Assembly: GCF_000747075.1 (NCBI RefSeq)
Contig: NZ_AVCH01000143.1
Location: 1 to 34,286, forward strand
Source of the DNA: Arenimonas malthae CC-JY-1
GTDB taxonomy: Bacteria > Pseudomonadota > Gammaproteobacteria > Xanthomonadales > Xanthomonadaceae
DNA length: 34,286 nt
Direction: 5' to 3'
The notes under the pieces are model-generated. The model saw only the letters and a list, made by a program, of their open reading frames with translations, had not been told where the DNA came from and did not search any database. The position numbers were made by a program, and so were the translations under genes. Shown here piece after piece: positions 8,311 through 16,270 of this stretch. Positions within the stretch are counted from its first letter, which is position 1. Each line of letters opens with the position of its first letter.

Positions 8311-11300
8311 GCCTTCGCTCCCTGCCGGTAGAACAGGCGGCGCACCACCACGAAGAACAGCGGGATGAAGAAGATGCCCAGGAAGGTGCCGCTGAGCATG
8401 CCGCCGATGACGCCGGTGCCGATGGCGCGCTGCGCACCCGAACCGGCGCCGGTGGCCAGGGCCAGCGGCAGCACGCCGAAGCCGAAGGCGATCGAGGTCA
8501 TCAGGATCGGCCGCAGGCGGTCGCGGATGGCCGCCAGCGTGGCGTCCACCAGCTCCATGCCCTTCTCGACGTTGGCCTTGGCGAATTCGATGATCAGCAC
8601 CGCGTTTTTGCTCGACAGGCCCACCGTGGTGAGCATGCCCACCTGGAAGTACACGTCGCGCTCGAGCCCGCGCAGCCAGGTGAACAGCACCGTGCCCAGG
8701 ATGCCCAGCGGCACCACCAGCAGCACCGAGGTCGGGATGGACCAGCTTTCGTACAGCGCCGCCAGGCACAGGAACACCACCAGCAGCGACAGCGCGTACA
8801 GCATCGGCACCTGCGCGTCGGCCACGCGTTCCTGGTAGGACGCGCCGCTCCACTCCAGGCCGAAGCCCGGCGGCAGCTGGGTGGCCAGGCGCTCCATCTC
8901 GGCCATGGCGTCGCCCGAGCTCACGCCCGGGGCTGGCATGCCGGTGACGTTCACCGCCGGCGCGCCGTTGTAACGCTCCAGGCGCGGCGAGCCGTATTCC
9001 CAGTGCCAGCTGGCGAAGGCCGAGAACGGCACCATCTCGCCGGCGTTGTTGCGCACGTACCAGAGATTGAAGTCCTCGGGCACCATGCGGTACGGCGCGT
9101 CGGCCTGCACGTACACGCGCTTCACGCGGCCGCGGTCGATGAAGTCGTCGATGTAGCGGCCGCCCCAGGCGACCGACAGCGTCGAGTTGATCTCCGCCAC
9201 GGAAACGCCCAGCGCCGCGGCCTTTTCGTTGTCCACGTCGAGGCGGAACTGCGGCGTGTCTTCCTGGCCGTTCGGGCGCACCGCCATCAGCAGCGGGCTC
9301 TGGCCGGCGGCGCCCAGCAGCTGGTTGCGCGCGGCCATCAGCGCCTCGTGGCCCTGGCCCTGGTTGTCCTTGAGGTAGAGGTTGAAGCCGCCCGTGGTGC
9401 CGAGCTCGGTCACCGGCGGCGGCGCCAGCGCGAACACCATGGCGTCCTTGATCTGGCCGAAGGCGCCCATGGCGCGGCCGACCATGGCGTTGACGCTGGC
9501 TTCGGCGCTGGTGCGCTCGTCCCAGTCCTTGAGCTTCACGAACACCATGCCGTTGTTCTGGCCGCTGCCGGCGAAGCTGAAGCCCTGCACGGCGAAGGTG
9601 GATTCGATGTGCTCGGCTTCGTTCTGCAGGTAATGCGACTCCACCTGCTCCATCACCTTCTGCGTGCGCTCCTGGGTGGCGCCCACCGGCGTCTGCACGA
9701 TGGTGAACAGCACGCCCTGGTCTTCATCGGGCAGGAAGGAGGACGGCACGCGCAGGTACAGGAAGCCCATCACCAGCGCCAGCAGCGCGTAGATGGCCAG
9801 GAAGCGGCCGCCGCGGCGCAGCATGCCGCCGACGATGCCCTGGTAGCGCGCGTTGCCGGCGTCGAACTTGCCGTTGAACCACTTGAAGAAGCCCTTCTCG
9901 CCGTGGTGCTCGCCCTTCTTCAGCGGCTTGAGCAGGGTGGCGCACAGGGCCGGCGTGAGGATGATCGCCACCAGCACCGACAGGCCCATGGCCGAGACGA
10001 TGGTGGCGGTGAACTGGCGGTAGATGACGCCGGTGGAGCCGGTCAGGAAGCCCATCGGGATGAACACCGCCGCCAGCACCAGGCCGATGCCCACGAGCGC
10101 GCCGGTGATCTGGTCCATGGACTTGCGGGTGGCTTCGACGGGCGACAGGCCCTCCTCGCTCATCAGGCGCTCGACGTTCTCGACCACCACGATGGCGTCG
10201 TCCACCAGCAAGCCGATGGCCAGCACCATGGCGAACATGGTGAGCATGTTGATAGAGAAACCCAGCGCCAGCAGGATGCCCAGCGTGCCCAGCAGCACCA
10301 CCGGCACCGCGATGGTGGGGATGAGCGTGGCACGGAAGTTCTGCAGGAACAGGAAGATCACCAGGAACACCAGCACCACGGCTTCGATCAGGGTCTTGAC
10401 GACCTCGTTGATCGAGACGCGCACGAACGGCGTGGTGTCGAACGGGATCACCACCCTCAGGCCCGGCGGGAAGGTGGGCTTCATGCGTTCGATCAGCTCG
10501 GCCACGCCGTCGGCGGTGGAGAGCGCGTTGGCATTGGTGGCCAGCGAGATCGCCAGGCCCGAGGCCGGCTTGCCGTTGTAGCGGCTGATCACCGCGTAGC
10601 TTTCCGAACCCAGCTCGACCCGGGCCACGTCGCCCAGGCGCAGCACCGAACCGTCGGCGTTGCTGCGCACCACGATGGCGCGGAACTGTTCCGGCGTCTG
10701 CAGGCGGTCCTGCGCGGTGATGGTGGCGTTGATCTGCTGGCCGTCGATGGCCGGCGTGCCGCCGAGCTGGCCCACGGCCACCTGGGCGTTCTGGGCCTGG
10801 ATGGCCGAGATCACGTCGGCCGGCGCGAGCTTGTAGGTGTTGAGCTTGCCCGGGTCGAGCCAGATGCGCATGGCGTACTTGCCGCCGAACACCTGCACGC
10901 TGCCCACGCCGGCGACGCGGCTGAGCGGGTCCACGACGTTCGCCGACACGTAGTCGGAGATGTCGTTGCGGTCCATCGAACCGTCCTCGGACACGAAGCC
11001 CAGCACCTGCAGGAAGCCCGAGCTGGCCTTGTTCACCGAGATGCCCTGCTGCTGCACGATCGGCGGCAGCAGCGCGGTGGCCAGCTGCAGCTTGTTCTGC
11101 ACCTGCACCTGGGCGATGTCCGGGTCGGTGCCGGTCTTGAAGGTCAGCGTGACCGAGACCGAGCCGTTGGAATCACTGGTGGACGAGAGGTAGTCCAGGC
11201 CGTCGAGGCCGGTCATGGCCTGCTCGATGATCTGGGTCACCGAGTTCTCGGCGGCCTGCGCCGACGCGCCGGGGTAGCTGGCGTTGATCGTCACCGAGGG

Positions 11301-11420
11301 CGGCGCGATGGTCGGGTAGCGGGAAATGGGCAGCTGGGTCAGCGCGAGCGCGCCGGCCAGCATGATGATGATGGCGATCACCCACGCGAAGATGGGCCGA
11401 TCAATGAAGAACCTTGCCAT
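8307..11420 (-). CDS. RND multidrug efflux pump, HAE1 family inner-membrane permease (AcrB/MexB-like)
   Basis: 1037 residues, the normal HAE1 length. It is a proton-driven exporter of hydrophobic and amphiphilic compounds in the inner membrane, acting as a trimer. The N-terminus [20 protein letters not shown] is the first transmembrane helix. The periplasmic porter domain follows ([20 protein letters not shown]). The proton-relay aspartates are at 407 and 408 in [18 protein letters not shown], the same numbers as in AcrB, and the partner lysine is in [15 protein letters not shown]. The C-terminal half repeats the fold and ends with [12 protein letters not shown]. It starts 15 bases after the adaptor gene, with GGAG before the ATG. 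No outer-membrane channel gene is present in this operon. Confidence 0.96.
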   Translation of the reverse strand: MARFFIDRPIFAWVIAIIIMLAGALALTQLPISRYPTIAPPSVTINASYPGASAQAAENSVTQIIEQAMTGLDGLDYLSSTSDSNGSVSVTLTFKTGTDPDIAQVQVQNKLQLATALLPPIVQQQGISVNKASSGFLQVLGFVSEDGSMDRNDISDYVSANVVDPLSRVAGVGSVQVFGGKYAMRIWLDPGKLNTYKLAPADVISAIQAQNAQVAVGQLGGTPAIDGQQINATITAQDRLQTPEQFRAIVVRSNADGSVLRLGDVARVELGSESYAVISRYNGKPASGLAISLATNANALSTADGVAELIERMKPTFPPGLRVVIPFDTTPFVRVSINEVVKTLIEAVVLVFLVIFLFLQNFRATLIPTIAVPVVLLGTLGILLALGFSINMLTMFAMVLAIGLLVDDAIVVVENVERLMSEEGLSPVEATRKSMDQITGALVGIGLVLAAVFIPMGFLTGSTGVIYRQFTATIVSAMGLSVLVAIILTPALCATLLKPLKKGEHHGEKGFFKWFNGKFDAGNARYQGIVGGMLRRGGRFLAIYALLALVMGFLYLRVPSSFLPDEDQGVLFTIVQTPVGATQERTQKVMEQVESHYLQNEAEHIESTFAVQGFSFAGSGQNNGMVFVKLKDWDERTSAEASVNAMVGRAMGAFGQIKDAMVFALAPPPVTELGTTGGFNLYLKDNQGQGHEALMAARNQLLGAAGQSPLLMAVRPNGQEDTPQFRLDVDNEKAAALGVSVAEINSTLSVAWGGRYIDDFIDRGRVKRVYVQADAPYRMVPEDFNLWYVRNNAGEMVPFSAFASWHWEYGSPRLERYNGAPAVNVTGMPAPGVSSGDAMAEMERLATQLPPGFGLEWSGASYQERVADAQVPMLYALSLLVVFLCLAALYESWSIPTSVLLVVPLGILGTVLFTWLRGLERDVYFQVGMLTTVGLSSKNAVLIIEFAKANVEKGMELVDATLAAIRDRLRPILMTSIAFGFGVLPLALATGAGSGAQRAIGTGVIGGMLSGTFLGIFFIPLFFVVVRRLFYRQGAKA

Positions 11421-11435
11421 GGGGGGCTCCGGGGC

Positions 11436-12617
11436 TTATTCGGCGTCGCCGCCGGCTTCGGCCGGCGCGGACGGTTCCTGCGGGGCGGCGCCGGCTTCGA
11501 CGGCCGTCGCGTTGCCACCCGGCTGCACCTTCTGCAGGCCTTCGATGATCACGCGGTCGCCCGCGGCCAGGCCGCCGTCGACCAGCCACTGGTCGCCGAT
11601 GGTGCGGCTGGCCTGCACCACGCGCGCCTCGACCTTGCCTTCGGGCGTCACCACCATGGCGGTGGCGTTGCCCTTCGGGTCGCGGCTGATGCCCTGCTGC
11701 GGCGCGAGCACGCCGTCGGGGCGCGTGCCCAGCTCGACCACGGCGCGGACGTACATGCCCGGCAGCAGCAGGTTTTGCGGGTTGGGCACGCGCACGCGCA
11801 GGGCGTAGCTGCCGGTGGACGGGTCGACGGTGACGTCGGTGAATTCCAGGCGGCCGGGCTCGGCGTAGGGGCTGCCGTCCTCGAGCAGGATTTTCGCGGC
11901 CACGCCCTCGGCGGCCTCGACCTTGCCGGCTTCCATGTCGCGGCGCAGCTGCAGCAGCTCGCTGCTCGACTGGGCCAGGTCCACGTAGATCGGGTCGAGC
12001 TGCTGCACGGTCACCAGCGGCGCGTCCTGGTTCGCGGTGACCAGCGCGCCCTGGGTGACGCTGGACTTGCCGGCACGGCCGGAAATGGGCGCGACGATGC
12101 GGGTGTAACCCAGGTTGACCTCGGCCGACTGCAGCGCGGCCTGGTAGGCGGCCACGTCGGCCTGGGCCTCGGCGGCGGCGGCGATGGTGCGCTCGTGGTC
12201 CTGCTGGCTGACCAGCTTGGCGGCCACCAGCTCGGTGGAGCGCTCGGCGGCTAGGCGGGCCGAGGTGGCCGAGGCCTTCGCGCGCGCCAGGTTGGCGGCG
12301 GCGGCGTCGCGGGCGGCGCGGTAGCTGGCGTCGTCGAGCTGGTAGAGCACCTCGCCGGCCTTCACCAGGCTGCCTTCCTCGAACAGGCGCTGCTTGACGA
12401 TGCCGGTGGCCTGGGGGCGCACCTCGGCCACCAGGAAGGGCACGGTGCGGCCGGCCAGTTCGCGGGTCAGCGGCACCGGCTGTGCCTTGAGCGTGACCAC
12501 GGTGACTTCGGGGGTGGGCATGGCCGGCGGGGCGGCTTCGCCGCCGCAGGCGGCCAGCAGGGCGCCGGAGGCGCCGGCCAGGAACAGGTTGCGCCAGGAA
12601 CGGGCGGGGAAGGACAT
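11436..12617 (-). CDS. RND efflux periplasmic adaptor lipoprotein (AcrA/MexA-like)
   Basis: 393 residues from the ATG at 12617, which has GAGG seven bases upstream. An upstream in-frame start at 12698 would add 27 residues and overlap the promoter, so it is rejected. The N-terminus is a lipoprotein signal with lipobox LAAC (Cys24) followed by Gly-Gly. A lipoyl/barrel-sandwich half follows (RPQATGIVKQRLFEEGSLVK), then an alpha-helical hairpin (AAANLARAKASATSARLAAE), the second lipoyl half (LGYTRIVAPISGRAGKSSVT) and the beta-barrel and membrane-proximal domains. It would link the RND pump encoded next to an outer-membrane channel encoded elsewhere. First gene of the adaptor-pump-TetR operon. 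Confidence 0.95.
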   Translation of the reverse strand: MSFPARSWRNLFLAGASGALLAACGGEAAPPAMPTPEVTVVTLKAQPVPLTRELAGRTVPFLVAEVRPQATGIVKQRLFEEGSLVKAGEVLYQLDDASYRAARDAAAANLARAKASATSARLAAERSTELVAAKLVSQQDHERTIAAAAEAQADVAAYQAALQSAEVNLGYTRIVAPISGRAGKSSVTQGALVTANQDAPLVTVQQLDPIYVDLAQSSSELLQLRRDMEAGKVEAAEGVAAKILLEDGSPYAEPGRLEFTDVTVDPSTGSYALRVRVPNPQNLLLPGMYVRAVVELGTRPDGVLAPQQGISRDPKGNATAMVVTPEGKVEARVVQASRTIGDQWLVDGGLAAGDRVIIEGLQKVQPGGNATAVEAGAAPQEPSAPAEAGGDAE

Positions 12618-12684
12618 GGGGATGCCTCGGTTCTTGAAAGGGGAAGTCGGGTCCGCGGCGCCATCGGGCGCCCCAGCGGGAAAA

Positions 12685-12724
12685 GAGTGAACGGTCATTC
12701 TAGGTTTGAATGCCCGACTGTCAA
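12685..12724 (-). promoter_or_regulatory. Sigma-70 promoter of the efflux operon with overlapping TetR-type operator
   Basis: On the minus strand there is a consensus -35 TTGACA (12724-12719), a 16-base spacer and a -10 TAGAAT (12702-12697). A 16-bp imperfect palindrome, GAGTGAACGGTCATTC on the plus strand (12685-12700, 12 of 16 positions symmetric), overlaps the -10 box. Its GAATGA/TGAAC-type half-sites resemble operators of TetR/AcrR repressors of efflux pumps. The transcript would start near 12690 and leave roughly 70 bases of leader before the adaptor ATG. Confidence 0.7.
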
Positions 12725-12776
12725 GCCAACTGATGACCTGTTTCGTGTCCTTCCCGGACTTTTCCCGCGGCGTGGT

Positions 12777-13469
12777 TCAGCCGCCGGCCAGATTCGCGGC
12801 CAGCGCCGCCGGGTCGCCGCCGGGGACGTGCGGCAGCAGCCCCAGGCAGGGCCCGGGCAGGTGGGTGCGCAGCAATTCGAGGTAGGCGGCCGCGTGCGGG
12901 CCGGGGGGTTCGATGGCGTTGCCGATCCAGCCGGCATAGCGGCAGCCGTCGGCTTCGATGGCCCGGGCGGTGAGCCGGGCATGGTTGAGGCAGCCCAGCC
13001 GCAGGCCCACCACCAGCACCACCGGCAGGCGCAGGGCCCGGGCCAGGTCGGCCTGTTCGATGCCGTCGGCCAGGGGCGCCAGCCAGCCGCCGGCACCCTC
13101 CACCAGCACCCGCCCACCGGCCTGCGCGGCCAGCGCGGCGTGGGCGGCCAGGATCGTGGGTAGGGCCACCCGCACGCCGGCCAGGGCCGCGGCGATCTGC
13201 GGCGCGGTCGGTTCGGGCAGGGCGTAGGGATTGACCAGCAGGTACTCGGGGCGCGGCTGGCTGGCGGCCTGCAGGGCCAGCGCGTCTTCGTTGCGCCAGC
13301 CCTGGGGCGTGCGCTCGCAGCCGCTGGCCACGGGCTTCATGCCCACGGCCGGGCGGCCGTCGCGGCGCATCGCGTGCAGCATGGCTGCACTGGCGAAGGT
13401 CTTGCCGACGCCGGTGTCGGTGCCGGTGACGAAACAGCCGTTGGGGAATTCGGGAAGGCCCTGGACCAT
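12777..13469 (-). CDS. bioD: Dethiobiotin synthetase BioD
   Basis: 230 residues. BioD closes the ureido ring of dethiobiotin from 7,8-diaminononanoate, CO2 and ATP, the penultimate step of biotin synthesis. The P-loop GTDTGVGKT lies at residues 16-24 and is followed by the substrate-lysine motif MKPVASG (Lys45) and VEGAGGWLAPL, all family hallmarks. No other bio genes are in the window. The ATG at 13469 has no Shine-Dalgarno sequence but a TAAACT -10-like hexamer seven bases upstream. The gene is divergent from msrC. Confidence 0.95.
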   Translation of the reverse strand: MVQGLPEFPNGCFVTGTDTGVGKTFASAAMLHAMRRDGRPAVGMKPVASGCERTPQGWRNEDALALQAASQPRPEYLLVNPYALPEPTAPQIAAALAGVRVALPTILAAHAALAAQAGGRVLVEGAGGWLAPLADGIEQADLARALRLPVVLVVGLRLGCLNHARLTARAIEADGCRYAGWIGNAIEPPGPHAAAYLELLRTHLPGPCLGLLPHVPGGDPAALAANLAGG

Positions 13470-13476
13470 GGCCGTC

Positions 13477-13482
13477 AGTTTA
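13477..13482 (-). promoter_or_regulatory. Candidate -10 box of bioD (possibly leaderless)
   Basis: The minus strand reads TAAACT, seven bases before the bioD ATG at 13469. No Shine-Dalgarno sequence or good -35 box is visible. The geometry matches the candidate boxes before recC and queD. Confidence 0.4.
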
Positions 13483-13509
13483 CCCGCGGGTCGTCGCGCC
13501 GGGCGCTGC

Positions 13510-13515
13510 TAGACT
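13510..13515 (+). promoter_or_regulatory. Candidate -10 box of msrC
   Basis: TAGACT lies 24 bases before the msrC ATG at 13540, leaving space for a short leader with a CAGGAG ribosome-binding site. No -35 of good quality is seen. Confidence 0.35.
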
Positions 13516-13539
13516 CGGGGGCTCGTTCCAGGAGTCCGC

Positions 13540-14028
13540 ATGTTCCAGTCCAGCACCCTTTCCGGCACCAAGGCCGAACAGTACGCCCAGCTGCTCGAGC
13601 AGGCCCGCGGCCTGATGCACGGCGAACGCGACCGCGTGGCCAACGCCGCCAACCTCTCCTCGCTGGTGTTCCATGCGCTGCCCGACCTGAACTGGGTGGG
13701 CTTCTACTTCTTCGACGGCAAGGAACTGGTGGTCGGCCCCTTCCAGGGCCACCCGGCCTGCGTGCGCATCGCGCTGGGCCGCGGCGTCTGCGGCACCGCC
13801 GCGCAGACGCGGGAAACCCAGCGCGTGCCCGACGTGGACGCCTTCCCGGGCCACATCCCCTGCGACTCGGCTTCGCGTTCGGAACTGGTGGTGCCACTGT
13901 ACGCCGGCGAGCGCCTGGTGGGCGTGTTCGACCTCGACAGCCCCCGCCTCGACCGCTTCGACGCCGACGACCAGGCTGGCCTCGAAGCCATCGCGCATGC
14001 GTTCATCCAGACGTTGGACGCGGCCTGA
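13540..14028 (+). CDS. msrC: Free methionine-(R)-sulfoxide reductase (GAF-domain fRMsr)
   Basis: 162 residues forming one GAF domain. The enzyme reduces free methionine-(R)-sulfoxide with thioredoxin, protecting against oxidative damage in the cytoplasm. The family's three cysteines are present with the right spacing: Cys74 (GHPACVRI), Cys84 (GRGVCGTAA) and Cys108 (HIPCDSASRSE). The 10- and 24-residue intervals match those of E. coli MsrC (84, 94, 118). The WVGFYFFDG and GVFDLDSP stretches are typical of the fold. A CAGGAG precedes the ATG. The downstream TfoX-domain gene follows after 25 bases and is probably co-transcribed. Confidence 0.93.
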   Translation: MFQSSTLSGTKAEQYAQLLEQARGLMHGERDRVANAANLSSLVFHALPDLNWVGFYFFDGKELVVGPFQGHPACVRIALGRGVCGTAAQTRETQRVPDVDAFPGHIPCDSASRSELVVPLYAGERLVGVFDLDSPRLDRFDADDQAGLEAIAHAFIQTLDAA

Positions 14029-14053
14029 AGCCGCCCGCAGGACGGAGTTGACC

Positions 14054-14443
14054 ATGAGTACGGGAACCAAGCTGCGCAACATCGGCCCCAAGTCGGCCGC
14101 GTGGCTGCGCCAGACCGGCATCCGCACCCAGGAAGACCTCGTGGCGGTGGGTTCGCTGGCGGCCTTCGTGCGGGTCAAGCGCGCGGGCTTCAAGCCCAGC
14201 CTGAACCTGCTTTACGCGCTCGAGGGCGCGATCCTGGGCTGCCACTGGCAGGAAATCCCCGACGAGCGCCGAAGTGAACTGGTGCTCGCCGCCGGCGAGG
14301 AAGTGTCGAAGCTGCCGCTGCCCAAGGGCAAGCGCATGCCCGCCGCCGGCCCCGTCACCACCGTGCGCCACGACGATGACGAGGGCGCGATGCCGGAACC
14401 GGATTTCGGCTTCGACGACCCGTCGTCCGCTTCAGCCGACTGA
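14054..14443 (+). CDS. TfoX C-terminal-domain protein (helix-hairpin-helix, competence-regulator-like)
   Basis: 129 residues from the ATG at 14054 with GGACGGAG upstream. Residues 5-80 match the TfoX/Sxy C-terminal domain: LRNIGPKSAAWLRQTGIRTQ, then EDLVAVGSLAAFVRVK and LNLLYALEGAILGCHW. TfoX regulates natural competence in some gammaproteobacteria. Proteins with only this C-terminal domain have no firmly assigned role, so competence control is inference. The tail from about residue 90 is acidic and looks disordered. The stop overlaps the end of the convergent SRPBCC gene by 12 bases. Confidence 0.8.
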   Translation: MSTGTKLRNIGPKSAAWLRQTGIRTQEDLVAVGSLAAFVRVKRAGFKPSLNLLYALEGAILGCHWQEIPDERRSELVLAAGEEVSKLPLPKGKRMPAAGPVTTVRHDDDEGAMPEPDFGFDDPSSASAD

Positions 14444-14872
14444 CGCGCTTTCCACGTGGGACCGCAGCTGGCCCAGCAGGTAATCCCAGACCCCGCCCAT
14501 CATCGCCACTCGCCCGGCGTCGAGCAGGTTTTCGTGCGTGACCGACAGCCGGCAGCCCTCGCCTTCGGCCTGCAGGCGGTAGTCCACCACCATGCGGTTT
14601 TCGGGGCGGTCCTCGGTGCCGTGGTTGGTGCTCCAGTAGCGGTAGCGGAAGTGCCTGGCCGGTTCGAAGGCCTCGATCACGCCGTGGTCGGTGAACGCTT
14701 CGCCGCCCACCTCGCCGTGGAAGACGATCGGCCCGCCGACGACGCCGCTCGATTCCACCGCGGTGAACGGCCAGAACGCCGTGAGCTGCGCCGGCTCCAC
14801 CAGCGCCGCGAACACGCGCGCCGGCGCGGCGGCCAGCACGACTTCCTTGCCCACCCGCAGGGCTGCGCTCAT
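14432..14872 (-). CDS. SRPBCC / AHSA1-like domain protein
   Basis: 146 residues. It has the START-like fold of the Aha1/AHSA1 group: an N-terminal strand and helix (VVLAAAPARVFAALVEPAQL), an AFWPF motif, the GGPIVFHGEV strand, and the terminal helix GGVWDYLLGQLRSHVES. Members bind hydrophobic ligands or act on Hsp90-like clients; the substrate here is unknown. The ATG at 14872 overlaps the LOG stop codon as ATGA (14869-14872), so the two are translationally coupled. An ATP or metal function is not indicated. Confidence 0.82.
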   Translation of the reverse strand: MSAALRVGKEVVLAAAPARVFAALVEPAQLTAFWPFTAVESSGVVGGPIVFHGEVGGEAFTDHGVIEAFEPARHFRYRYWSTNHGTEDRPENRMVVDYRLQAEGEGCRLSVTHENLLDAGRVAMMGGVWDYLLGQLRSHVESASVG

Positions 14873-15447
14873 CGCACCACCGCGTACTCGCGTGCGTCCT
14901 CGCGCCACTTCGGCGTGGCGGCGATGGTGGGCAGCACCTGCTCCACCGAATCCACCAGCGACCACATGGCGTGGTGCTCGGGGTTCATGAACTTCTCGGC
15001 GATCACCTGCTCCATGAAACCCTGCAGCGGCGTGTAGAAGCCGCGCGTGTTGAGCAGCAGGATCGGGCTGAAGTAGATGCCCAGGCGCTTGAGCGTGATC
15101 GCCTCGAACAATTCCTCGAGCGTGCCGCAGCCGCCAGGCAGCGCCACCACGGCGTCGGAGCCGGTGAGCAGCTTGTGCTTGCGCTCGCGCATGTCCTCGA
15201 CGAGCTCGAGGTGCGTGAGGCCCGGGTGGCCCCACTCCAGGTCGGCCATGAACTTCGGCAGGATGCCGATGACTTCGCCGCCCTTCGACAGCGCGCCATC
15301 GGCCAGCGAACCCATCAGGCCGGTGGAGCCGCCGCCGTAGACGACGCTGCAGCCGTTGCCGGCCAGGGTTTCACCCAGTGCGCGCGCGGCGGCGTGGAAC
15401 TCGGGCGCCACCTTGGCGCTGGAAGCGGCGTAGACGCAGACGCGCAT
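14869..15447 (-). CDS. LOG family protein (nucleotide 5'-monophosphate phosphoribohydrolase type)
   Basis: 192 residues from the ATG at 15447 (GAGG upstream). The LOG/lysine-decarboxylase-like fold is recognised by the Rossmann-like GGGSTGLMG (residues 38-46), the DMRERKHKL stretch and the hallmark PGGCGTLEE at 104-112. Members release ribose 5-phosphate from (cytokinin) nucleoside monophosphates; the old label lysine decarboxylase is incorrect for this group. It lies downstream of the oxidoreductase-like gene and is coupled to the SRPBCC gene. In a bacterium of this kind it is more likely to serve nucleotide turnover than plant hormone signalling (inference). Confidence 0.9.
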   Translation of the reverse strand: MRVCVYAASSAKVAPEFHAAARALGETLAGNGCSVVYGGGSTGLMGSLADGALSKGGEVIGILPKFMADLEWGHPGLTHLELVEDMRERKHKLLTGSDAVVALPGGCGTLEELFEAITLKRLGIYFSPILLLNTRGFYTPLQGFMEQVIAEKFMNPEHHAMWSLVDSVEQVLPTIAATPKWREDAREYAVVR

Positions 15448-15524
15448 GGGCGGGACCTCGGTGGGGGCGGGCGGCCATTTTGCCACTGCCGGCAACGCGG
15501 CGGCGGACCCGGCCGGAACGCCGG

Positions 15525-15701
15525 TCAGCCGGCCTCGGGGTGTCGCGCCTGCCAGGCCGCCAGGCGCTCGCGGTAGTGCTCCATGGCCTCGGCGTAGGTG
15601 TCGAGCACGCAGGGATTGCAGCCGCCGTCGCAGCAATCGCCGGGCAGCGGCTTCTCGGGCTCGACCGGGCGCGGGTCGTTGGCGGGCGGCAATGTAGTCA
15701 T
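15525..15701 (-). CDS. Small oxidoreductase-like-domain protein, N-terminus altered by transposon end
   Basis: 58 residues: a proline/acidic N-terminus, then PGDCCDGGCNPCVLDTYAEA with Cys23, Cys24, Cys28 and Cys31, and a helical tail. This C-C-x3-C-x2-C pattern followed by DxY is that of the short oxidoreductase-like domain (PF09791-type) proteins, probably metal-binding, function unproven. The first three codons (ATGACTACA) lie inside the proposed Tn7-like terminus at 15693. The native start must therefore have been lost or moved, and host sequence begins at a TTG (15692). No Shine-Dalgarno sequence precedes the present ATG. Expression from this start is uncertain. Confidence 0.75.
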   Translation of the reverse strand: MTTLPPANDPRPVEPEKPLPGDCCDGGCNPCVLDTYAEAMEHYRERLAAWQARHPEAG

Positions 15702-15703
15702 TA

Positions 15704-15719
15704 AATAAAGTCAGTTGAA
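15704..15719 (+). repeat. Putative TnsB-binding site 1 (terminal)
   Basis: AATAAAGTCAGTTGAA, starting 11 bases inside the TGT terminus. It differs at one of 16 positions from the copy at 15813. Confidence 0.65.
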
Positions 15720-15763
15720 AAAGCCTGCCTGAGAGGCCCGCAGCTGGAAACTTTTGAAACCAG

Positions 15764-15780
15764 CCAGATCTGTTGGAACT
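15764..15780 (+). repeat. Possible degenerate TnsB-binding site
   Basis: CCAGATCTGTTGGAACT shares the GTTGGAACT core with sites in the other Tn7 end (recalled as GTTGGGAACT) but matches site 1 only partly. A further weak TTGAAA copy lies at 15754-15759. Low confidence as a protein-binding site. Confidence 0.3.
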
Positions 15781-15812
15781 CGCCTACCGGGCCGTACCGT
15801 AGGATTTCCGAG

Positions 15813-15828
15813 AATAAAGTCCGTTGAA
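15813..15828 (+). repeat. Putative TnsB-binding site 2 (internal)
   Basis: AATAAAGTCCGTTGAA, a direct repeat of the terminal site in the same orientation, 109 bp inward. Spread-out direct copies over about 150 bp resemble the left end of Tn7 more than its compact right end. Confidence 0.6.
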
Positions 15829-15957
15829 TTCCCCGGGTCGCCGAGAAAAGTAGAGCCCAGAATCCAGCTGGCGTTCAATCCTAGGGCCAGTCTATCGCAC
15901 GCCATGAGACGCCACTCCGGGACAGTTGTGCCCTAACGGCAGCCGGGGAATCCCAAA

Positions 15958-16233
15958 ATGACAACTCCAAGTGAAAGGACCAGAGCGCTCGTCTGGGGTG
16001 GCGGATTTCTTATTGAAGTGGCCCGAGATGCGAGTCTGCCACTGGCTCTGCGTCGGAAAGCAGCAACAATAGCGAGGCACTTTCCTACCATCGAACAAAT
16101 CGCAAGCACCAGCTCATTTCCCCCAAGCCCCGAGCCAGCGGAGGTATGCAGGGACGACCTTACGTCTTGGGGCGCCGAGCTCCAGCACGGTCCGCTCAAG
16201 GAGTCGACCAGGATTCCTTGGCCGGAGGGGTAG
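15958..16233 (+). CDS. BPSL0761-family protein
   Basis: 91 residues beginning MTTPSERTRALVWGGGFLIE, with ARHFPTIEQIA in the middle and GPLKESTRIPWPE at the end. I recognise this as the short BPSL0761-type family found in many proteobacteria, often in accessory regions; no biochemical function is known to me. The ATG at 15958 has a GGGGAA five to ten bases upstream. It is the first gene inside the proposed transposon end and converges on the MbcA-type antitoxin gene. Confidence 0.7.
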   Translation: MTTPSERTRALVWGGGFLIEVARDASLPLALRRKAATIARHFPTIEQIASTSSFPPSPEPAEVCRDDLTSWGAELQHGPLKESTRIPWPEG

Positions 16234-16270
16234 CCCGCAAAAGAGTGAACTCTAGCCGCGCCAAATATGA

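Noticed and set aside
9003-12254. 1083-codon plus-strand open frame opposite the RND pump and adaptor
   Set aside because: Antisense shadow: His/Gly/Arg-rich repetitive composition, no domain, no ribosome-binding site.
14432-14443. 12-base overlap of convergent tfoX-domain and SRPBCC genes
   Set aside because: Both stops are well supported, and small convergent overlaps are ordinary in compact GC-rich genomes.
15702-15957. tRNA gene or integrase attachment site at the island border
   Set aside because: No cloverleaf could be drawn and no tyrosine integrase gene is present; the Tn7-like terminus accounts for the border better.
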